Shown here piece by piece: positions 7,764 through 16,100 of a stretch of DNA of 46,164 bases (position 1 is its first letter; every line of letters starts with the position of its first letter). Source of the DNA: Reyranella sp. (GTDB lineage: Bacteria > Pseudomonadota > Alphaproteobacteria > Reyranellales > Reyranellaceae); NCBI GenBank assembly GCA_019750135.1, contig JAIEOV010000136.1, positions 1 through 46,164 of the forward strand, in the 5' to 3' direction. The translations under genes and the position numbers were made by a program. Below the pieces are notes generated by a model, which was not told where the DNA came from, made no database searches, and was given only the letters and a program-made list of their open reading frames with translations.

Positions 7764-7825
7764 ACGGACCTCTGATTTCCCGGGAGCGGGCGGTTATACG
7801 CGGCCGTCCCTAAAAGACAAGTGTT

Positions 7826-8347
7826 CTAAAGCCGCTCTGCCGTCTGGTCAGCCGGCAGAGCAGCCAGAAGGGCTGATATGGTGACACCGGTGGCGGGATG
7901 CCGCCAGTCCGGCGCCAAATCAGCCAACGGCTTCAGGACGAAGGCCCGGCCCTCCATCCGGGGATGCGGCAGGGTCGCATGGCCCGGCCCGCCGGGGGCG
8001 ATTTCTCCATTGAAATCAAGGAGATCGAGGTCGATAAGGCGGGCGGCGTTGGGCACGGTGCGGACCCGGCCGAAAGCGTCCTCGACCTCGTGCAGCTGCG
8101 CCAGCAGCGCGTCGGCCGTCAGGCCGGTCTCGACCTCGGCGACCGCGTTGACGTACCAGGGCTGGTCCGAGGCCGGCACGGGCGCCGTGCGGTACCAGGG
8201 CGAGACCCGGCGCACGCCCATACCCCGGCGCCCCAGTTCCTCCAGCGCGGCCTCCAGAGCCTGCCGCGGAGCCCCATATACGGGGTGGTCGAGATTTGCC
8301 CCGAGCGCGACAAAAACCCCTGATCGTGTGCTGTTTCCCACCAGCAA
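7826..8347 (-). CDS. folK: 2-amino-4-hydroxy-6-hydroxymethyldihydropteridine pyrophosphokinase
   Basis: HPPK transfers pyrophosphate from ATP to 6-hydroxymethyl-7,8-dihydropterin in folate synthesis. The product contains VFVALGANL near the N-terminus, the catalytic loop VSPWYRTAPV, the substrate segment QPWYVNAVAEVET, and the Mg/ATP motif ARLIDLDLLDF with the two catalytic aspartates. The C-terminal LPHPRMEGRAFVLKPLADLAP is the PROSITE-type HPPK signature. The start is uncertain: a TTG at 8347 (GGAG four bases upstream) or a GTG at 8341 are available, but there is no ATG. It diverges from the NYN gene. Confidence 0.92.
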   Translation of the reverse strand: MLVGNSTRSGVFVALGANLDHPVYGAPRQALEAALEELGRRGMGVRRVSPWYRTAPVPASDQPWYVNAVAEVETGLTADALLAQLHEVEDAFGRVRTVPNAARLIDLDLLDFNGEIAPGGPGHATLPHPRMEGRAFVLKPLADLAPDWRHPATGVTISALLAALPADQTAERL

Positions 8348-8361
8348 ATGGCTCCAAGCCC

Positions 8362-8390
8362 TTGTGATTTATGGGATAATAGCCTATACT
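8362..8390 (+). promoter_or_regulatory. Sigma70-type promoter of the NYN-domain gene
   Basis: TTGTGA (8362-8367) and TATACT (8385-8390) are separated by exactly 17 bases. Both hexamers are close to the consensus, and the region is clearly more AT-rich than its surroundings. The start codon of the NYN gene is at 8485, giving a leader of roughly 90 bases that ends in an AAGGA ribosome site. It should also drive the following DNA glycosylase gene. Confidence 0.6.
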
Positions 8391-8484
8391 TAAGATGCTG
8401 TGGGAGGGGTGTGGGTTACGGAACTCCTACAGCTACATAAATTTTTCGCTCCCTCTGCGCATATTCCAAAAAGGATTAATCGCC

Positions 8485-9102
8485 ATGAAAGGCAATTTCT
8501 ACGAGAACGAGCGTGTCGCGCTCTTCATCGACGGCGCCAACCTCTACTCCGCCGCCCGCGCGCTCGGTTTCGACATCGACTACCGCCGCCTGCTCAAGGT
8601 CTTCCGCGAGAAGGGCCATCTGGTCCGCGCCTACTACTACACCGCCCTGGTCGAGGATCAGGAGTATTCGCCGATCCGGCCGCTGATCGATTGGCTGGAC
8701 TACAACGGCTACACGATGGTGACCAAGCCGACCAAGGAATTCACCGACGCCATGGGCCGCCGCAAGATCAAGGGCAACATGGACATCGAGCTGGCCATCG
8801 ACGTGCTGGAGATGGCCGAGCACCTCGACCACGTGATCCTGTTCTCGGGCGACGGCGACTTCCGCCGGCTGGTCGAGGCGGTGCAGCGCAAGGGCCTGCG
8901 TGTCTCGGTGGTCAGCACCATCAAGTCCTCGCCGCCGATGGTGGCCGACGAGCTGCGCCGCCAGGCCGACGATTTCATCGAGCTCTCGGAACTCGCACCG
9001 CTGATCGCCCGCAACCCGTCGGAGCGCCCGCAGCGTCCAGCCGTCGCCAACGGCGATCTCGGCGAAGAGCATGCGCCCGAGCACCTGATGCGGTCGGCCT
9101 AG
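8485..9102 (+). CDS. NYN-domain (LabA/DUF88-like) putative ribonuclease
   Basis: The 205-residue protein carries a NYN domain, a PIN-like nuclease fold. The acidic residues are visible in ALFIDGANLY (Asp near residue 13), GNMDIELAIDVLEM and VILFSGDGDFRRLVEAV, followed by GLRVSVVSTIKSSPPMVADELRRQADDFIEL. The family is related to LabA-like proteins and to eukaryotic MARF1/limkain-type NYN domains; RNA cleavage is the likely activity, but no substrate can be named. ATG at 8485 is chosen because it follows AAAAAGGA and starts the conserved part; the frame is open to 8395. It is followed after 6 bases by a uracil-DNA glycosylase on the same strand, so the two are probably co-transcribed. Confidence 0.85.
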   Translation: MKGNFYENERVALFIDGANLYSAARALGFDIDYRRLLKVFREKGHLVRAYYYTALVEDQEYSPIRPLIDWLDYNGYTMVTKPTKEFTDAMGRRKIKGNMDIELAIDVLEMAEHLDHVILFSGDGDFRRLVEAVQRKGLRVSVVSTIKSSPPMVADELRRQADDFIELSELAPLIARNPSERPQRPAVANGDLGEEHAPEHLMRSA

Positions 9103-9108
9103 CCGTTC

Positions 9109-9756
9109 GTGGCTGCGTCGCGTTTCGAGGAACCGCCACTCGACTGTCCGCGCTGTCCCAGGCTCGTCGCTTTTCGGCACGGGCTTCAGGGCGAGTACCC
9201 CGACTGGAAGAATGCGCCGGTCCGCTCGTTCGGCGATCTCGACGCGCGCCTGCTGATCGTCGGGCTGGCGCCCGGCATGCGCGGCGCCAACCGCACGGGC
9301 CGGCCGTTCACCGGCGACTATGCCGGCGATCTCCTGTACTCGACGCTGCTGACGTTCGGCTTCGCCCAGGGCATCTACAAGGCCGATCCCGGCGACGGGC
9401 TGCGCCTGGTCGATGCGCGCATCGCCAACGCCGTGCGCTGCCTGCCGCCCGAGAACAAGCCGCTGCCGGTCGAGTTCACCAATTGCCGGCCGTTCCTGCA
9501 GGCCGAGATTGCGGTGATGCCGGCGCTCAAAGTGATCGTGGCGCTGGGCAAGGGCGCGCACGACCAGGTGCTGCGCGCGCTGACGGTCCGGCCGGCGGGA
9601 AGCTATCCGTTCATCCATAACCGCCTGCACAGCCTGCCGACGGGCCTGACGCTCGCCGACAGCTACCACTGCTCGCGCTACAACACGAACACCGGCCGAC
9701 TGACGACCGAGATGTTCCACCAGGTGTTCGAGGGCGTCCGCAAGGCGCTTCGCTAA
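9109..9756 (+). CDS. Family 5 (UDGb-type) uracil-DNA glycosylase
   Basis: The 215-residue product is an iron-sulfur uracil-DNA glycosylase of family 5. The key segment is GLAPGMRGANRTGRPFTGD, where GLAPG and GRPFTGD are the UDGb motifs, and the C-terminal motif is YHCSRYNTNTGRLT. Cysteines at the N-terminus (CPRCPRL) and in NAVRCLPPE and TNCRPFL match the four 4Fe-4S ligands of the family. Family 5 enzymes lack the polar catalytic residue of UNG and act on uracil, hypoxanthine and other deaminated bases. The start is a GTG 6 bases after the NYN stop. Its TAA stop overlaps the stop codon of the convergent glutathione peroxidase gene by three bases. Confidence 0.9.
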   Translation: MAASRFEEPPLDCPRCPRLVAFRHGLQGEYPDWKNAPVRSFGDLDARLLIVGLAPGMRGANRTGRPFTGDYAGDLLYSTLLTFGFAQGIYKADPGDGLRLVDARIANAVRCLPPENKPLPVEFTNCRPFLQAEIAVMPALKVIVALGKGAHDQVLRALTVRPAGSYPFIHNRLHSLPTGLTLADSYHCSRYNTNTGRLTTEMFHQVFEGVRKALR

Positions 9757-10229
9757 AGAGCCTTTTCGATCGCGCTGGTGATCTCGCCCGAACCCGGACG
9801 CACGCGGCTTGGCCAGGCGCCCTGCAGGCTGCCGTCCTTGCCGATCAGGTACTTGTGGAAGTTCCACTTGGGCGCCGCCCCCTCGCCCGCTTCTGCGGCG
9901 ATCCATTGATAGAGCGCATGGGCATCCGGCCCGATCACCTTCTGCTTGGAGGTCAGCGGGAACTTCACGCCGTACATGGATTCGCAGAACTTGGCGATCT
10001 CGGGCTCGGTGCGCGGCTCCTGGGCACCGAAGTCGTTGGACGGCACGCCCAGAACGACCAGGCCCTTGGGCCCGTAGGTCTCGTGCAGCTTCTCGAGATC
10101 GGTGTATTGCGGCGTGAATCCGCAATAGGAGGCGACGTTCACCAGCAGCACCGGCTTGCCGGCGAAGCCCTTCATGTCGAGCGGCTTGTTGTCGATGGTG
10201 GTGAAGGTGAAGTCGTGTGCCGATGCCAT
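9753..10229 (-). CDS. Glutathione peroxidase (cysteine type)
   Basis: The 158-residue thioredoxin-fold peroxidase reduces hydroperoxides with thiols. The catalytic tetrad is visible: Cys36 in NVASYCGFTPQY, Gln70 in PSNDFGAQEP, and Trp122-Asn123 in PKWNFHKYLI. The active site has Cys, not selenocysteine, so thioredoxin may be the true reductant, as in many bacterial homologues. The ATG at 10229 lies one base after the stop of the sulfite-oxidase-like gene. It is the last gene of the TetR-acyl-CoA ligase operon, which suggests induction together with an acyl-CoA ligase and a redox enzyme. The upstream extension of the frame to 10478 is a shadow. Confidence 0.93.
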   Translation of the reverse strand: MASAHDFTFTTIDNKPLDMKGFAGKPVLLVNVASYCGFTPQYTDLEKLHETYGPKGLVVLGVPSNDFGAQEPRTEPEIAKFCESMYGVKFPLTSKQKVIGPDAHALYQWIAAEAGEGAAPKWNFHKYLIGKDGSLQGAWPSRVRPGSGEITSAIEKAL

Positions 10230-10230
10230 G

Positions 10231-10905
10231 TCAGGCCTCCTCGTCGTAGCGTTGTTCCAGCCACGGATCGCCGTAATTGTGATAGCCGCGCACTTCCCAG
10301 AAGCCCGGCTTGTCGTGCACCGAGAATTCGATGCGCTTGATCCACTTGGCGCTCTTCCAGAAATAGAGCTTGGGGATGACGACGCGCAACGGCCCGCCAT
10401 GCTCGCGGCTGATCGCCTCGCCGTTCCAACTCCAGGCCAGCATGACGTCGTCGGCCGAGAAGTCGGCCAGCGGCACATTGGTCGTGTAGGTGTCGTAGGA
10501 ATGGAAGATGACGTGCCGCGCCTCGGGCTTCGGCTGCACGAGCTTCAGGAGATAGCGGGCACTCACGCCCTCCCACTTGTTGTCGTAGCGCGACCAGGCG
10601 GTGACGCAGTGGATGTCTGTGGTGAGCGTCGTCTTGGGCAGGTCTGTGAACTCGCCCCATTTCCAGGTCGTCGGGCTCTCGACCTCGCCGTCGACGAACA
10701 GGCGCCAGGCGTGGGTCGGGATCTCGGGCTGGATGCCGAGGTCGAGCACCGGCCAGTTCTCGACCTGGCGCTGTCCCGGCGGCAGGCGCTGGGCATGGGC
10801 AGCTGTCTTTCCGGTCAGCAGCCGGCCGCTCTCGGCCCACTTCTGCTTGCTGTCGATAAGCTTGTTCTTGAGCTTGCCGAACAGGGTGACGTCGTCGTCG
10901 GACAT
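10231..10905 (-). CDS. Cytoplasmic sulfite oxidase-like molybdopterin oxidoreductase
   Basis: The 224-residue protein is a single PF00174-type molybdopterin domain. The molybdenum-ligand cysteine is Cys100 in TTDIHCVTAWSRYDNKWEG, and the domain ends with KWIKRIEFSVHDKPGFWE and GYHNYGDPW. It has no signal peptide and no heme domain, unlike MsrP or sulfite dehydrogenase, so it probably works in the cytoplasm; the electron partner and substrate are unknown. The ATG at 10905 follows AGGAAGT and is 8 bases after the acyl-CoA ligase stop. Its place between the ligase and a glutathione peroxidase implies a shared regulon under the adjacent TetR protein. Confidence 0.85.
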   Translation of the reverse strand: MSDDDVTLFGKLKNKLIDSKQKWAESGRLLTGKTAAHAQRLPPGQRQVENWPVLDLGIQPEIPTHAWRLFVDGEVESPTTWKWGEFTDLPKTTLTTDIHCVTAWSRYDNKWEGVSARYLLKLVQPKPEARHVIFHSYDTYTTNVPLADFSADDVMLAWSWNGEAISREHGGPLRVVIPKLYFWKSAKWIKRIEFSVHDKPGFWEVRGYHNYGDPWLEQRYDEEA

Positions 10906-10913
10906 GACTTCCT

Positions 10914-12449
10914 TCAGATGCTGCGGCCGGCTTTCTCCCAATATGGGGCCCGGAGCTTGCGTTTGAAGATCTTGCCCGAATCCTCGCGCGGCAGGGCGGC
11001 GCTGAACTCGACGATCCTGGGCACCTTGTAGCGCGCCAGGTGCTGGCCGAGATAGCCCCGCACGGCCGAGGCATCGATCGCGGCCCCGGGCAGCGGCTCG
11101 ACATGGGCGCAGATCTGCTCGCCGAATTCCTCGTCGGGGATGCCGAACACTGCGCAGTCGCGCACGCCCGGCATCTGGATCAGCACCGATTCGATCTCGG
11201 CCGGGTAGATGTTGACGCCACCGGAGATGATCATGTCGCGCTTGCGGTCGCACAGGAAGAGGTAGCCGTCGGCGTCCTGGTAGCCGACGTCGCCCACGGT
11301 GACGAGGTCGCCCAATGCGATCTCGCGGCGCTTGGCGTCATCGTTGTTGTAGGTGAACTCGGCGAGGTGTGGCCCGCGCAGGTAGATCTCGCCGACCTCG
11401 CCCTGCTTCACGTCGCGGCCCTGCTCGTCGACGATGCGCATCACCGCGCCGTCGACGACGCGGCCGACCGTGCCGGGCTTGGCCAGCGCCTGCTCGGCAT
11501 TGTGCCAGACCACGATGCCGGTCTCGGTGGCGCCGTAGTACTCGTTGATGACCGGCCCCCACCATTCGATCATCTGCCGCTTCACCGCCGGCGCGCAGGG
11601 CGCCGCGTCATGGGTGACCCAGCGCAGCGAGGAGACGTCGTAGCGCCGCTTGACCTCGTCGGGCAGGCGCATCAGGCGCACGAACATGGTCGGCACGATG
11701 TGCATGTGACTGACCTTGTGACGGTCGATCAGCCGCAGCATGTCCTCGGCCTCGAAGCGCGGCTGCAGCACCATGCTGAGGCCGTGCCGCGCGCTGCCCA
11801 TGCCGTAGGCGGCGGGGGCGGAGTGGTACATCGGCCCGTTCATCAGCACGACAGTCGACGGATCGGGCCGCACCCCCCAGTACTTGGCGGCCTCGCCGGC
11901 CGCCAGCGCCTGCAGCTCGGGCGAGGACGGGCGACGGCGCACGCCCTTGGGCCGGCCGGTCGTGCCAGACGTGTAGATCATGCTGCCGCGCGAAGCCTTC
12001 GGCGGTTCGGTATTGGGCGCGCTGCGGGCCACGAAGACGTCCCAGGTCTCGACGCCTGGCGGCGCCACCTGCTTCTCGGCCGGCACGTTGTAGGCAGCGG
12101 CGATCTCCGGCGGCGTGGGCACGACCAGCACCTTCACGCTCTCGGGAATGCCGCTCGCGATCTGAGTCAAAAGGTCGGTATGGACGACGAGCACCTTGGC
12201 ACCGCAGTCGGCCAGGATGTAGCCCGCCTCCTCCGGCGTGAAATGCCAGTTGATCGGCACGGCATAGGCGCCGAGCTGGCCCGCCGCGAAATTGACCTCG
12301 AAGGTCGCGAAGTCGTTGCGCAGCATCAGGGCAATGCAGTCGTCCTCGCCCAGTCCCAGCCCGGCAAGGCCGCCGGCGCCGCGCGCAGCATTGGCCTGGA
12401 TGTCGGCCCAGCTCCTGAAACGTTCGCCCGCCGTAACGCCCGCTGTCAT
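10914..12449 (-). CDS. AMP-forming acyl-CoA ligase (fatty acid or steroid/aromatic acid type)
   Basis: This 511-residue ANL-superfamily enzyme activates a carboxylic acid with ATP and CoA. Visible motifs are the P-loop MIYTSGTTGRPKGV, the A5 motif NEYYGATETG, the A7 motif TVGDVGYQDADGYLFLCDR, the hinge KRDMIISGGVNIYP and the catalytic lysine near LPREDSGKIFKRKL. The N-terminal part lacks the long extension of classic FadD and resembles mid-size FadD13- or bile-acid-ligase-like proteins; the substrate cannot be read from sequence. The ATG at 12449 overlaps the TetR stop (ATGA), so the ligase is translationally coupled to the regulator and probably makes the ligand, or consumes it. Confidence 0.9.
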   Translation of the reverse strand: MTAGVTAGERFRSWADIQANAARGAGGLAGLGLGEDDCIALMLRNDFATFEVNFAAGQLGAYAVPINWHFTPEEAGYILADCGAKVLVVHTDLLTQIASGIPESVKVLVVPTPPEIAAAYNVPAEKQVAPPGVETWDVFVARSAPNTEPPKASRGSMIYTSGTTGRPKGVRRRPSSPELQALAAGEAAKYWGVRPDPSTVVLMNGPMYHSAPAAYGMGSARHGLSMVLQPRFEAEDMLRLIDRHKVSHMHIVPTMFVRLMRLPDEVKRRYDVSSLRWVTHDAAPCAPAVKRQMIEWWGPVINEYYGATETGIVVWHNAEQALAKPGTVGRVVDGAVMRIVDEQGRDVKQGEVGEIYLRGPHLAEFTYNNDDAKRREIALGDLVTVGDVGYQDADGYLFLCDRKRDMIISGGVNIYPAEIESVLIQMPGVRDCAVFGIPDEEFGEQICAHVEPLPGAAIDASAVRGYLGQHLARYKVPRIVEFSAALPREDSGKIFKRKLRAPYWEKAGRSI

Positions 12450-13090
12450 TTTTTCTTGCCCTTCGCTGCCTGCGCGACCCCGCCGGGGCCGAACGTGGCA
12501 CCCGCCCCCTTCATCATGGTGAGTCCGAGGAAATAGGACAGCGTCTTGTAGTCCGGCCCATGCGCCAGCATACCCGACTGGTGCAGCATGACGATGCCGT
12601 GGAGCGCCGCCCACAGTGACCAGCCGAACAGCTTGGGATCGACGTCGATGACGCCGGCCGCCGCCATCTCCTCGGCGCCGCGCGTGATGTAGAGCGCCGC
12701 CCGCTCGGCGGCTGGCCCGAGTTCGGGATGCTTTTCGTCAACCGGCGCATCGATCTCAAACATGATGCGATAGGCATGCGGGTTCTTGAGGGCGAAGGCG
12801 AGATAGGCCTCGCTGGTCAGCCGCCCGCGATCGGCCGGGTCGCTGGCGCCTGCCCTCGCTTTCTCCAGCGTGTCGGAGAACCTGGCGAAGGCCTGGGCGC
12901 GCACCGTCGCCAGGATGTCGGCCTTGTCCTTGAAGTAGCGGTAGGGCGTCTTCGGGCTGCAGCCCAGCGCCTCGGCGAGCTGGCGCATGGTGACGCCTTC
13001 GTAGCCGAAGCGGGCGAAACGTTCGGTCGCGACCTTGCACAGCTCGGCGCGGAAATCGGCGATGTCCTGTTCGGTGAGATAACGTGGCAT
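12446..13090 (-). CDS. TetR-family transcriptional regulator
   Basis: The 214-residue protein begins with a TetR helix-turn-helix: ATERFARFGYEGVTMRQLAEALGCSPKTPYRYFKDKADIL (residues about 22-60), with YRYF marking the recognition helix. The ligand-binding half includes FALKNPHAYRIMFEI and GWSLWAALHGIVMLHQSGML, typical of TetR_C domains. The C-terminal AAKGKKK tail is basic. A 29-base near-perfect palindrome lies immediately upstream of the start codon and is its likely operator, so autoregulation of the whole operon is probable. By analogy with similar operons it may sense an acyl-CoA; this is inference. Confidence 0.92.
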   Translation of the reverse strand: MPRYLTEQDIADFRAELCKVATERFARFGYEGVTMRQLAEALGCSPKTPYRYFKDKADILATVRAQAFARFSDTLEKARAGASDPADRGRLTSEAYLAFALKNPHAYRIMFEIDAPVDEKHPELGPAAERAALYITRGAEEMAAAGVIDVDPKLFGWSLWAALHGIVMLHQSGMLAHGPDYKTLSYFLGLTMMKGAGATFGPGGVAQAAKGKKK

Positions 13091-13119
13091 GGTTTACATA
13101 CACAGTGTGTACGTAAACC
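13091..13119. promoter_or_regulatory. 29-bp palindromic operator upstream of the TetR gene
   Basis: GGTTTACATACACA, a central G, then TGTGTACGTAAACC: 13 of 14 arm positions are complementary. The palindrome touches the TetR start codon. A TTGACG (minus strand, 13127-13132) stands just upstream and could be a -35 element, with the -10 inside the palindrome (weak match CACACT at 17 bases). Binding here would therefore block initiation. The size and symmetry are typical of TetR-family sites. Confidence 0.7.
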
Positions 13120-13154
13120 ACTTGGTCGTCAATCTTCCGTCCTGCGCGCGGCCA

Positions 13155-16100
13155 TCAGACCAGCCAATGGCTGCCGTAGGCGCTGGTAAAGTCGAGCTGC
13201 ACGACGAGGTCGTTGAAGTCGCGATCGCCGCCGCCGTGCTGATCCTCCCAGCCCCAGGTATTGTTATCGTAGTTCCAGAGATGGCCGACGTCCTTGCCGC
13301 CGACCTTTTCGTTGGCTTCGGCGAACGCCCAGTAGGTCTTGCCGGTGGTCTGGTTGGTGAGCTTCATGGCGATCAGGTCGCCGGCGTCGACGTTGACGAT
13401 CTGACCTTGCGCATAGTTGCCGTAGCCGCCTCCCTGCAGGGAGGTGCCGCCAGCGCTCGTCGCGTAGCTGCGAGCCGCGGCCGCCTCGGCGTAACCCGCT
13501 TCGCCCGGCTTCAGGCCGCCGATCGAGCCGGTGTAGTCGTCGACTTTGTAGAAGGACACCGACAGGCTGTCCTCGCCGTTCTGGCGCATGCGGACAACGG
13601 CGACCTGGTCGTTGGCGGCGCCCACCGTCTCGGCGACGGCGACGGGGCGCGCAAGATGGACGCTGCCGAAGCTGGTAGCGAAGTCCGCGAACCCATAGGC
13701 GCCCGTCAGCTGCGCCTGGTCGGCATAGCCCACGCCGCGCCCGATCACCGTCGAGACCTCGGCGTTCGCATCGGCCACGGTGTGGAGCAGCGAGCCGTGC
13801 CCGTACTTGTCGTACAGGCGCACGAGGTTGGGATCGAAATCCGATTGCAGCGACTGCTGCGCGAAGCGGGCGGTCCACGCGAACTCGCCGGACTGGTGGT
13901 TCGAGAAGCTATCGTCGAAGCCGCCGATCTCCACCCTCATCTCGGTTGTCGCCTGCTTCGTGGAGGTGGCCTGGATCAGCAGGCTCTGTCGCACGTCGCC
14001 CGTCAGCCAGTTGCCCGATCCGTTGAGGTCGATGAGGTCGGGATTGTCGGCGAACGACATCTGGTGATGGCCGATGGCCGTCAATGCTCGCGCCAGCAGA
14101 ACGCCGTTGGGCGTGCCCAGACCGCTCGTCAGGTCGTAGCCTGGACCCGCCGTATACCCGTAACCGGTCGGCGTGATGGCCGACCCGTCGCTGGTGTAGT
14201 CGCCACCCTGCACGAAGGACGAAATGTTGTTGCCGGTCCGGACGTCGTTGAACGACGCCGGCGAAATCGCCGAGGCGATGTAAAACAGGTCGTTGGCGTA
14301 ACCCAGATGCGGCAGGTTCTGGTCCTTGAAGATCGCGTTCAACTGCGCCCCGAGCGCTGCCCACAGCGGGGTGGCCGCGCTGGTGCCGCCGTTGTATTCG
14401 GTGCCCGACATGTCCTTGTCCGGCACGATGTAGTACAGGTTGCCGCCGGCATTGGCCGAGATGTCGGGCGTGCCGCGCCCGATCAGGTGGTAAGGATCGG
14501 CGGTGTACGGCACCAGCCCGTAATCCGCCTGATAGGTCGGGATGCCCTGTGTCGGATCGGCGCCGCCGCTGCCGGTGTTGTTGGACAGATAGCCCGTGCC
14601 GACGCGGTTCGAGAAGGTGGTGCCGTTGAGGACGTACACGTTCCACACCGTCTCGATGAACAAGGCAGCGCCGCCGCTCGCCCCCACGGGAGACTGCGTC
14701 AGACCGCCGGCGACCAGATCCCAGATCGTCGCGAGATCGCCGCTCGTCGCCTTGCCGACGATGTCTTGCAATGTGTTGTCCTGCAGCGCCGCCGTGGTCG
14801 AACTGATCGACGTGCCGCCGACGGTCAGTGAGTAGGGGCTGGACCGGCTGGTATTGACGTTCGAGAGACCGTTGCCGATCTCGTATCCTGATCCGCCGTC
14901 GCCGTTTGAGTTGAAGACGGTGATGTTGCGCAGCGCCGCGTCGACGAACAACTCGCTGGACGCCATATAGAACGGCGACCCTGGCGCGACCATCGGCGTG
15001 TAGCGGAAGGACGACGAGACGACCTGCGGATTGTTCACCGGGTCCCAGAACGAGGATTGATAGGCCGTGAAGGCGTCGGCGAGCGTGACACCGGATCCGG
15101 CGTAGAAGACGAGCGGGCTTTGCGGCGCTATCGTGGCGACCATGCCGGTATCGAGGGAGCGCTCGCCCGAGCCGTTGTTCTGGCCGGGTGGCCCCCAACT
15201 CTGGTTGCCGACAGAGATCACCGGAGCGCCGGTCGGCACTCCGGCGCCGGCACGATAGGCGTCGAGGGCAGCCTGGAAGCCCGCGCCCGCATTGTCGCCG
15301 TCCAGTGCCGTGCCGATGACCGGCTCGACAAGTCCGATCGTGCCCGTGGCGACGGCGGATGAGAGCGGCAGATTGTAGTAGTTCTGTGCGGCGATCTGCG
15401 GATAGAGCTGAACGAACTCTGCCGCGTTGTTGCCGGGACTTTGCGAGCCCTGCGGCAAGTCCGCCGCCGGGGTACCGGTGGGCGTTGCCAGCTGGCCCTG
15501 GAACTTCTGCGTGTCGAACCAGATGCCCGATACGCCGAGATCGGTGAGCGCCGTCGGCAGCGACAGGTTGCCGTTCCAGTACCACTGGCCGCCAGTGTCC
15601 ATCAGCTTGGTCGCGGGACCGAACAGCGTCGAGAAGCTGTCTCCGTTGACCTGTACCCAGATCGTCCGGGACTGCGCCGACGAGACATAGCTGTCGGCGG
15701 CGCCGAGACGGGTGACTCCCGCCATCGCGTCCAGCACGCTCTTCGCGGCGTTGTAGTTGCCCTCGTTCGCGCCGTAGGTCGTCCAGAGCGTGCCGCCCTG
15801 CTCGAGCGCCTCGAGCTGCTGCTGGCGCGATGCCCAGCTCGAATTGAGCAGGTTCGTCGGATCGTTGGCGCGATCGAACACCAGGGCGACGTTCAGCGTC
15901 TCGCCACTCCCGACAGCCGTTCCGCCGGTCAGCGCCGTCGTCTGGTTGGAGCGCCAACTCGCAAAGTCGAGGAACGTCGAATTGTCGAGCTGGGTGTAAA
16001 GATCATAGAAGGCGTAGTCACTGGCCGCGAGCGACGTGACCCCCGAGAGGGTGAACGTTTCCTCGACCGGGCCAGAAGAGACTTTCCACGTGTCACCACC

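Noticed and set aside
5178..7775. 865-codon plus-strand frame antisense to rel and rpoZ
   Set aside because: Composition is rich in Val, Asp, Leu, Arg, Gln and His, typical of the antisense of a GC-rich gene; rel is certain on the other strand.
9753..9756. Overlap of the stop codons of the convergent glycosylase and peroxidase genes
   Set aside because: CTAA serves as TAA on plus and TAG on minus. It is real, but tight convergent ends are common in compact genomes and need no special explanation.
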